A stretch of 64,000 bases of DNA from positions 25,158,923 through 25,222,922 of the forward strand of contig CP099847.1 in assembly GCA_030062745.1 (NCBI GenBank), in the 5' to 3' direction. This DNA is from Capitulum mitella (Eukaryota; Arthropoda; Thecostraca; Pollicipedomorpha; Pollicipedidae). The first letter of the stretch is position 1. The number at the start of each line of letters is the position of its first letter. The notes below the pieces were generated by a model. It was not told where the DNA came from, searched no databases, and saw only the letters and a list, made by a program, of their open reading frames with translations. Of this stretch, positions 1 through 9,700 are shown one piece after another. Position numbers and translations under genes: made by a program.

Positions 1-174
1 GCTTTCGGTGGAGCCCAGGCACATCATTATTTTGACATTTTAGAATGGATGCTTTGGGCGTTCAGTGAAAAGAAAGAGCCGAAACCCCTGTTGGGCCCAA
101 CGGCAATTCTGAGAAACTACTTCTTGTGTAAAAGAATCCTATCTCTGCGGCAGGTGAACATTAATGGTCATCCA

Positions 175-333
175 CTACTGAGCCGCGACATTTTTTTCAT
201 ACGGGAAACGGTCCTTCGGGATTGTCATGTACATTCCGAGAGTATGGTGGAAAACAAAGCCAAAAACCATCGCCACCACCAAAGTCCAGCAGGAACAGAC
301 GAGGATCGTGCTGACCCTGCCCAATGTCAACAT
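175..333 (-). CDS. Candidate small single-pass membrane protein (unrecognised)
   Basis: I do not recognise this protein. From an ATG at 333 the minus strand encodes 52 residues ending at a TAG (175-177). Residues 6-32 form one hydrophobic stretch (VSTILVCSCWTLVVAMVFGF and on), followed by a polar tail ending KNVAAQ. A plausible acceptor (gtgtacag) ends at 339, five bases before the ATG, so this could be the last exon of a transcript starting in the CpG block at 720-1080. Two first-exon candidates with good donors lie there. Neither joins in the frame of this ORF, so the upstream exon would have to be 5'UTR. Joining the exon ending at 810 instead gives a different 51-residue frame with no membrane segment. 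No AATAAA is visible downstream. It may be a chance ORF. Confidence 0.28.
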   Translation of the reverse strand: MLTLGRVSTILVCSCWTLVVAMVFGFVFHHTLGMYMTIPKDRFPYEKNVAAQ

Positions 334-420
334 GTCTCCTGTACACAAACCAGGCAGAGATGGGACGCAGACACAGGATGTGGACAAAAATAGGAGGCAG
401 GCGTATTTGTTCAAAACCAA

Positions 421-719
421 CGATGTAAACCTTTCCCTGCCCTGCCCCTCTCCCCCCCCTCTCCCTCCCCCTCTCCCTGCCCCTCCTCTTCCCCGCCTCT
501 CCCTGCTTCTCCCTCCGCTCTCCCACCCCCTCTTCCTGCTCCTCCTTCTCCCCGCCTCCCCCTGCTTCCCCCCTCCCTCTCCCTTTCCCCTCCCCATCTC
601 CCTTCCCCTCTTCCTGCTCCTCCTTCTCCCCGCTTCTCCCTCTCCCTCTCCCTTTCCCTCACCCTCTTCCTCTCCCCTTCTCCCTCCTGCTCCTTCCTCT
701 CCCTCTATCCCAACACCAG
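421..719. repeat. Pyrimidine-rich low-complexity tract
   Basis: About 300 bases are almost entirely C and T on the + strand, in runs such as CCCTCTCCCT. Long ORFs on both strands here encode only Pro/Leu/Ser-rich or Arg/Glu/Gly-rich low-complexity peptide and are not taken as genes. The tract borders the CpG-rich block at 720-1080, and on the minus strand it would be purine-rich intron sequence. Confidence 0.85.
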
Positions 720-1080
720 ACATTGTTCGGGGAGCCGCTCTCGGCGGCGGCGGTTGCCGCTCTCTCTCGGGTCGCGCGGCGCCCCGCCGGCCGCCGGCGC
801 GGCGCTCACCTGTTTTTCGCCATGTCGTGAGCGGCGCGCGTCCGGTTTCCTGCGCGACGGAGTCTTCAGCGCGCCGTTCGCCGGCCGCCGCACGCCGGGC
901 TGAACTGCAGCCCGAGTCGCGCCGCCTGCAGTCGACACAATCACGCCATAAAATCGATACCGGCGCCGTGCAGCCGCGCGGCGTTCGCGGCGCGTCGGCG
1001 GCTTACCTGGCGGAGCGCCTCATGGTCGGCCGCGTGGCCGGCGGCCGCAGCTCGCTCGCCGCCCATTTCGCCGGCTAATT
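720..1080 (-). promoter_or_regulatory. CpG-rich block with two minus-strand first-exon candidates
   Basis: The block is dense in CpG. Two minus-strand ATGs are followed by strong splice donors. One (1066 down to 1007) encodes MGGERAAAAGHAADHEALRQ and ends phase 0 at CAG|gtaagc. The other (823 down to 810) encodes MAKN plus two bases and ends at CAG|gtgagc, phase 2. The pattern suits the promoter of a gene running leftwards, perhaps into the 175-338 exon, but neither candidate matches the hydrophobic frame there. Product unknown. Confidence 0.35.
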
Positions 1081-3103
1081 CGGTCGGCCCGCGGCCGACG
1101 GCCTTGGTCTGCGAGCATCGCTGTGCCCTACGGCGGCCAGCAGGATGATGAGTCTGTCTGCCGCACACGGATATTACAGTCATATTCCGATGATTCTGCC
1201 CGTGAGCCGAGCCCAGCAATTTTGTCTTGTGCCGTCCGCCTCCATCCTAATTAAAACATAAGAGTGCAATTTCCTCTTCATTCCACTGACATATATTCCA
1301 GATCCATTATGCTGAATTTTTGGTATTTTCTCATGGCAAAAGCAAAAAAAACTTTGAGGAGTGATGTTGCATCACGAAACATTTTCTGCATTATGCCTCC
1401 TTGATCAGAAACACTTTGTACTAGCTTAAGGCTTATTTACGGAAAAAGGAAAAGAGAATGGGTTCCGCCTACTTTTTGTTGCCGTAAAAACCTGAATTCT
1501 GTCCTCGTACGTCTTCCACATAACCATATTAACCTTTAGCATGATTTTTATCCGACCCTTAGCACCCTACACAGGTACAAGAACAAACTATATGAGACCA
1601 TCATACGCGAAAAGTATCCCGGAATAGCGCAAGCTTTCATTCTTCTGGTCTCGGTTTCATCGAAATAATAGCATAATCGGCATGTGCTTATATATGCATC
1701 ACAGACGTACCATAAATTAGATGTTGCTGGGCACCTTGCGGCAATATCAATCATCCGTGGTTAGACTTGCACAGCGGTGGCGGCTCGTGGTCTAACAGAC
1801 ATCTGTGGCAGAGCGCAAGTGTCAAACCAAACCTTATATACGGCTGTCTTTCTTACATACGTTGTCTTTTAAACTGTAAATGATATCTGACCCTGTTCAG
1901 ATCGACGTATACAAAAGAAACGAAATGTTACATGACTAATCACTGTCGGTGTTTTGTCTGCATCTGCAAAGAAAGCTGGGGCAAACTGGGCATCCACTCG
2001 CATACGCGCAACGAAAATAATCAAAATACGCCTGCGTCCAGCGCTCGGGAGCGGAAAGTTCTTTCCCATTTCAAAGGCGCATAAATGATCTCACTGATGG
2101 GGGTATGCAGTCATATTGCTGAATCATTTGTGCATAGTTCCAAAACATCTATCTAACATTTTGGATGGATAAAAAATGCAAATAGATAATAATACAATCA
2201 ACAGTAGCCCTAAAAATACATTCATTTCTCCGCCTCTGATGTCAGATCGCGCAGTCGAACATCCTTCGTCGGTGAACCCGACGGTGGCGCCGCGACGGCA
2301 GCGTTCAAAGGCGGTGCTACGTCTGTCTTCATAAGCGCTCTGTCAGGTGTGTTGCTAGTGGCAAACGTGCAGTTTCGCGGACGGTCACCAGGGGCGCTGT
2401 ATTGCACGTTTTAGCGTTGGCTGAGGCGGATGATCTGGCTGCCTCTTCGGCCGCCATGCGCCGTTTGTTTGCGGGGCCAGCGGCGGCGGGGATGCCGCGC
2501 GGCGTGGAGCGTCTTTGCGAGTATTTTCCTTGCTATGTTGATGGACACGGAAAAAAATGAGCACAGCAGGCCAATTTAATCGTGCGTTTAACTTTAAAAA
2601 CGATTTTATTGTACGCAGATGTTTTATTTCAGTTCCACATTTCCCCGTATTACTGGTGAGGCATTCCTCAGATGCCTCTAATGACGAACCGTCACTAGAC
2701 TTGCATGGTCAATATTATCTATACTCGTGCCGAGAAGTTGTCATGGCTCAGTAGCAGTGCATCGAATCTCGTACATAAGGAACAACGCTTCCTAATTTTA
2801 CAGTGAATGTCGTGTGCACAAACAGTTGGTTGCCCACGTTAGACAGTCACGAGGGAAAACTAGAGACAATGCTTAATCAACCCCAAAACTTGAGGGGTTT
2901 GAAAGCGATCATTAAAACAAAAGACAAAAATAAAACCCTTCTGTTTTGGACGTGGATATTCAGACACATGTTGAGAAATACAGTTTGTTTTATGCACGAA
3001 AGACCGACGAATGCTGCTACACATTTCGCTTCATCGAAGAAAATCAGTTGTTCGCGTCAGAAATGAGAAAGAAGTTCAGTGATCGTAATTTTACTTCATT
3101 ATT
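1081..3103. other. Intergenic stretch, nothing recognised
   Basis: Mixed-composition DNA with only short scattered ORFs. I see no domain, RNA gene or repeat with supportable boundaries. A CpG-richer patch at about 2220-2520 has no convincing splice signals. Confidence 0.6.
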
Positions 3104-3159
3104 TTGGCATTTAGCACAATATTCGGTTGTCTTTCCAGTTTAAACTGTCTCCTGCGTCC

Positions 3160-3652
3160 ATGCTTATCACGCCGACGTCCGCTGAAGGGCGTCGACCTCT
3201 GGGCACAGAGACGGGACCAGGATTTTCGCGTGGGGACGTCGGCCGAAGGGCTGAAGGACCGGGGAGGTCGACCGGAGGACGTTGGATTTCCGAAGGCGCA
3301 AAGGAAGAGAGAGAAAAAAGCAAAACGCATCGAGTTTGCATGGAGCAAAAGCCCTGGACGTGCCTCTGCAGGGCGTTTTTGCGGCAGTTTTTGCCACTGG
3401 CCGGAGGTTTGCGAGCTGTTCCGGCGCCCGAACAGCTCGGAGGGAGGAGAGCGACACAACAGAGAGAATCCGCGGCGACCGATGCAGGCGCCGGCCCTAG
3501 CCGCGGCCAAAGTCGAGCCTCGGTTGCCGGCCGGCGAACGGTGACGGCGGGCGGCGTCTGTACGTGCTTATAGATCGGGCCGCTGCCAGCCTCGCCACAG
3601 TCGGTAACAGCAGACTGTAGCGCGAAGTACGTCGAGAACCCAACCCGACACC
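3160..3652 (+). promoter_or_regulatory. MIF promoter and 5'UTR region
   Basis: CpG content rises from about 3160 towards the MIF start codon. A TTATAGA box at 3568-3574 lies about 25 bases upstream of a CCACAGT initiator-like site (about 3594-3600), which would give a 5'UTR of roughly 55 bases before the ATG at 3653. The context CGACACCATGCCC is a good metazoan start. Overlapping ORFs on both strands in this block are composition artefacts. Core-promoter positions are inferred from motifs only. Confidence 0.4.
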
Positions 3653-3760
3653 ATGCCCGCCTTTGAGATCGACACGAACACGCCGGCCGAGAAGATCACC
3701 CCGGAGCTGGTCAAAGAGTTGACCCAGCTGCTGGCCGAAATGCTGGGCCTGGATCCCAAG
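3653..3760 (+). CDS. MIF: MIF exon 1
   Basis: The exon holds 36 codons, beginning MPAFEIDTNTPAEK and ending GLDPK, then the donor AAG|gtgaga. It provides the first beta strand, catalytic Pro1 and the first helix. It ends in phase 0, as in mammals. No second copy of this exon is seen in the window, so none of the downstream MIF copies has the catalytic N-terminus. Confidence 0.93.
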
Positions 3761-6700
3761 GTGAGACGTAGTGGGAGGTAGCTGATTGGCTGTATGGCGT
3801 TCAGGTGCTAAGTTCGCGCTGCTGCCACTTCTCTGGTATAGACGGATATGCAAGCGATGAACAAATTAAAGTCGTCCGAACAGGGGACGTACTGGACTAC
3901 CCGTCTCTGGTGACCAAACAGAGTAAACCTCTCGATGTCGCGAATCGGGACTCGGGCGCGGAACAAGAGTTACGTTCCGCTCAATGTTAAACTATTACCT
4001 GTTATCATCCGCACTCGTGTGATTTGTTTAACCGTCGGATGTCGTAACAATACTTCCAATTATGTTAGCACAAGTGGAATGTTGACATGCCAAAAGGAGG
4101 GAGCCAAACTCGGATCCTCCGTAAGGTTTTTTTTTAGAGTGAGGGTCAGACCCAAAGATCAGACTGCCTCAGCACTGGTGTCACGAAAAACTGGGAGTTT
4201 AGAGGGACTATGAAATCTAGCATACCGAAATAAGCATCTGGCACTGGTCTGTTTACCATGTAAATAAAGCGTGTGCCTGTCACAATTAGGCTAACCATAC
4301 ATTTATATTTCATCATAATTTGAAAGCATATCAATGAACTGTGTTAGTGTATGACTGAGGATCGTTTGCCATTGCGTCACGTGTTTCTACGAAAAAGTCC
4401 CAACAGTACTGATTGTGGACGGTGACCATAAACTGCATTCAGTCGGTCACGTGACAAATCCAACAGCGAAGCACTCAGAACGCATGACTCCATTTAACCT
4501 GCCAATGCCTACGGGGCTCGAGCTGTTTGGCTCAACCTGTTTCTTCTTTAGCTGTTTCTATCGCTTTTCTACTGTCATTCTTAGAAAAACACCAAGCAAA
4601 TCGAAGAATGGCCTTCCTCTTACGGCGTCTGAGTAAACATTCTGAACAAGCAATTGAAAAACGGCACTGGCAGAACAGAAAGCCCGAATTCTCTGAATAT
4701 TTGATTAACTGCCAAATTTTTCTCGAAGTTGTGGTAAATTGTGTTTTCCATTACCGTATTTGATTTTGTATGTGCCGCGTGCTGCAGTCATACACTAAAT
4801 CGTTTTGTGGTCGCGCTCAGTTATGTGTCGCCATGAGCGGCAAATCACAACGTAAGTTGTTGTACTCAGCTCTGTCGAGAAGCTCTGAACTATTCAGATG
4901 ATTTTATTCCATAATGCACCATGAAAACATCGCCCAGGACTACACATGCAGCGCCACAAAGGCGTGGATGCTATGGGCTTCTACCTCCGCGGTCACTTTG
5001 GATGAAAAAACATCGGTAATTGCTGTCCATCAAAAAACCAGTTATTGTCATCTTAGCATTACATACATGCAGGCTTAAAGGCATCGAATTTTTAGAACAC
5101 CCTTCAAAGAGGGTGTAATTCAGTGCGGCCTGTCCTAAACCTACGCGTATAATTGCATATCCTCGCGGAGGATCAAAATATCCAATTTAATTCCGGCTGT
5201 TCATGTGTTTTCCGACGCCAGCAAATTTCTTACTTATGGCAATTTATTGCTTTCTCATGTGACTTTGTGTATTTAGAAAAGTGTGTGCCAATAGACTTTG
5301 TCCTTATTCTGCATATTATTCTGCCCAAAACGGGTGGTACGGTTTTACGGCTATTGATAATTTTGAGAGCTGTCGGAAACACGGCTTCAAAAAACGAAGG
5401 TGAAAGCCGACAATGCGAGTAAGGTTTTGCAGGTCAATGAAGTCAGTAGTCTTGTTTATCTTTCTTAAGCCTCAAATAGACCAAAAAAGCAATCTGAGTC
5501 CGTGGTTCGCCTGGTGTAAACAGTTTCAGCTTCCAGTGATTGCACTGTTTACGGCCCTTTCGCAGCCTTGTGTGAAGTTGGTTCCAGAGCATCCAACACA
5601 GTCGGAAATTCAATGGAACACCACAATCTCAGGGTACTTAGAGGAATACTTTGTTGATTTCACAAGCTCACATTATTTTCTTGTGAATTGTTTTGGACTG
5701 AAATCATTAGATAATCCATGAATTAAGCTTTACGCTCTTTTTTATCGTTTTGTCATAAAGGGATTCAAAATGGGTAGGGTCGAAATTCAGCCACCAGACA
5801 AATTTGTGTTAGAATGTCCAATTTCAAGGGTTAATATCACATCCAGCCCGAAATAATTTCGCTCACTGAATCGCCGAATCGTCCATCCCAAGTCCAAAGT
5901 AGGGGCGACCTTGCGATGAACACTTCAGTCAAGTGAGATCAGGCTCCCATCTGTTCTATAGACGAGAGGCAAATGTTTCGTCAACCGGGTGGCGGACCAG
6001 TGCAACCGCTATTTCTGGACATAAAGGCCCCACCTGCGTCCGGTTTTGTTGTCTTGTTGAAAAAAAACTGTCGTCTGCCAGAAACAGCTGTAACATGCAC
6101 ATGCAAATTCCCTTGCCAGGTACCAGTTAAGATCTAGATCAGTACCATTAAGCAGGTAAGCCATTGGCTGACTTACCGATGTTAGACCTTCCCAACGCAC
6201 AAATGAAATCAGCGGTAGCATAGGCGATGCGATTTAATAACATGCAAGGCCGACCTCATCTGAAAAAGTCATCGGCTTTTAGTCGTCGTTTTCATTCCGA
6301 AGTCCAATGGCATTGCGGGGAAAAGGGATTTTTTCAGAATGCATTAAATGCCATAACAACATTAATGCGTAGCAAACCGCTTTTCTACAACTTCTTTGCT
6401 GCACTGAGACTGAAATGCTGGGAACGGCAAGGTCGCATCGTACACAAGGCCCAGGGATGTGCGGTTTGTTTCTAGCCTTGCCCAAACAGTTCCCATTGAA
6501 CCAGTGTGGCCACGGGTGTTGGTTGGATGACCTCGTGTGCTCCATAGTCCACGATCTGCGCGACCTCAGCGGCCGGCGGTTTTACGCCCGCGCTTATCGA
6601 GAGCAGCGCGTTGCATAACGTGTTGACATTTGCCGCGCGCTTGTCCTTGTCTGCAGAAGGCTTGCAGAATAGTTGCAAGTGCACTGCCCTTGTGCTGGGA

Positions 6701-9700
6701 AGGGGTATGCCGTTTGTATATCACAGTATCGTGTGAGAAAATATTTGTCACGAAAGTTGATCTCTGGTTAAATGGATATACTTGCTTTTCAAGTTCATTT
6801 AAGTTCAGGTTTTCTTCAGGCTCATTTTATCAAGCTGGTCATAGGAAATCGACAACTCTTTCGTGGTCATGTTATTTCGTTTTCGATGTGGCAGTTTGTA
6901 GCTTCAGATGTCCTGTTTTCCTGCAGGAAATATTTTACAACACTACACTTCCGCTAACTGAAAGCTTTATGTCCTGAAACGTCTGGTTCGGACCTGCGTC
7001 GTTCAGAATTAAGGAGTCGGTAGTGCGCTCTGGCCGCACCGAAACGCTCAGGTTCATTACAGATTTAATGCTGACTGGTTGTCGCCGGACCTACGTTTCC
7101 CCACAGTCCCCATGTCTTTGACATTCGAATATGCTGTGTCGAGGCGGTGGTTCCTCTGCTTCCAGTATTCCGGGACTCCTTCGGACGGGACGAGCGACTG
7201 CGGCGAACGAACTCAGGCATCTGAGACGCCTTGAGTGAGCTCAACAAGCGATTGCAGTGGCACATGCGATGACGACTGTAGTACCGTATGCTTGCGTAAT
7301 ATTACTCAAGAAATCTCCTTAACCACGCTGCAATAATCAGTTGTGGTAGCCAGGGAAATGTCTCAAAACAGTTCAGTTCTTGAGCTGGGTGGAACCGCTT
7401 AAGATTATATACACATAATTAAATGCACATTTGTGTGAAAATTTTGGTCTTTTCGAAAGGTCTTTCCGCAAATGACAGAGAAAATTTCTTGACACAACTC
7501 CCTTACGACTGAGGATAAACAGAGGTTCTAGAGTTATTCGTGACAAGGAAACCTGGTACGTTTCGATGCTTTTTATCACGAGCAAGTTGCTGCACAATTA
7601 GACGCAGAGCCACATAAAACAGCTCTTAAAAAGCAACGACATCGAGATGTCTGCCATCATTTAGCTTTTCCGTTCTGACCAACGCAACGTTAGTGTGGCA
7701 GCTGATTATGAGCTATTGCATAACTAGCTAGCCTGAACTTATGTCCAGGTCCTGGCACGCGATTCCAACGACTATCCAGAGTTTCTGAGCTATGGCTAGT
7801 AGTAACTAACGTTTGGTTGTACGAAGGAGTAGTCGGGAACCGTTGTGAGAAATGTGCTGGGAACTTATAAAAGTTTGTCAAGACTCTAAAAATGATATGC
7901 TTTGGTACCAGTGATCCAGCAAAGACGTACGTATGTGTTCTTTGTCGATACAAATACGCGCATTTTACAAAAACTAGCTGCATAGCTCGCGCGATTTACA
8001 GCTTTGATGGCATGATGATGGCTATCCCCTCCCATTGTCACCGTCGCTCTCCCTGTCAGCATTCCATTCCCCGTTCGAGTCTCTGTTGCCGTCTCCTCTC
8101 CTATCCAAGTTCTAACCCTGGGACCCTGGTCTTCTTGCTCCGGCTCCTGTCCCTTATGTGTATACCCTTGTTCAGGACCCCTTTTTCTCGTCCCGCTCCC
8201 AGCTTCTTGTCACGTTCGGCTGTCCGTTCCGGGAACAGGCTACTTCGCGAACCTTTCAGAACGGCGGTTTCTGACGTTTACGCGCCAGGCACGCGTCACC
8301 TGTCAATCTTCGCGTGTCGTTTTTTTGCGTGATGTGATTTCTCAGTCGATGATGTGTCGAGCGCACCCGGTTTCGAGTCGGTGCGATCCGGCGCTGGTCA
8401 GATCGGGCGCCGGAAAGCGAATTAAGTCAGCTGCTAATAAGAACGCGTGAATCACGCCAGAAACGCCTTGATGAAAAATGACTGAAACGATTCACTGGGA
8501 TCCGATTTACAACTAATTTTTTTATTTAAATAATTTTAATTTAAAATCAAAATTTAAAATATTAAAATAAAGATTTAAAATAAACAAATCGGTCAATGAC
8601 GCTATCAAGAACCACAAAAAAATGAGATTGATGAAATATTGTCGGCGAACTGTTCAAACCCAAAGTCCTGCAAGATATATAAGATAAATTTATGTTCACC
8701 TTTGAAACTCACCCGGGAAATCGTCTCTCTGGCCGACGATGTTAGCGAGATCGGTGAATGAAAAAGACAGCCAGGTGCAAGAACTGAAGACCAAGACAAA
8801 TGAAGTACTGTGTGATCGACATTGTGAAACACAGATAAATGATCTCTCAAAGCTGGAAGTGGGCAACCTTACAACCCATTTAGCAGAAAAAGAAAAAAAA
8901 TGTTTACTTCCGTCAAAAATATCAAATTATTCTACCAAACTCCATGCTGCTATGCAAAACATCTGAATTGAATCGTAATCATTTGAAGCGAATCGAACAG
9001 TAAAAGCATTTCAGCAACCCTCTCCAAAAGCAACTGACTAGGCAGAATAAGCGATCGGTAAACAATGGAATCAAGAGCAACAGTCAGTGGAACGTAAAAG
9101 AAAAGATCTTTTTGTCGAAAAGCAGTCAGACAATCGCTATCCGGTGATGGCAACTACAGTGCAGTATTTCAAGCCCAGATAAAGGAAAAGAATACCGCTG
9201 TTAACATGATCAAGTTGATACGACATAATGGTGACCCATGAGCATGTCTGTATTATTGAGCATTAGGTAATTTATCCTTCCACAGAACCACGATCTGTTG
9301 TCACATGTTTTCACTGCATCCGGTCTTATAGCATATGGCTGTAGTCGGCTCTCAGTCCGCGATGCTCATGTCGCACACGAAGGTCACTGGCGTCTCTCGG
9401 TCTAATTGTCTCTTATGCGTCGACGAAGAACTTCAAAAAGGTGCCTGGGCCTAAGGTTGTCTTTTTGGTCGGAACAGTCCATGGCCTGATTTGAACAGTA
9501 AGGCACTTGCAATATTTTCTTGCCACTTAGATCGTGAATGTAAACGGACGTTTCCTTCCCACCGAAGGGGAGGATAAAAGGATGAAGGGATCTGGACACG
9601 CACAACTACAGTTCTGCAATGCCCTGCAAATGAGTGATTTTCTGCAAATGGAACAATATCACGCTTCCCGGCTGATTGGTGCTTTCCGTGTCTTGGAAGC

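Noticed and set aside
227-1078. A 283-codon + strand ORF
   Set aside because: It crosses the CT-rich tract and CpG block, reading as Leu/Pro runs then Arg/Ala runs.
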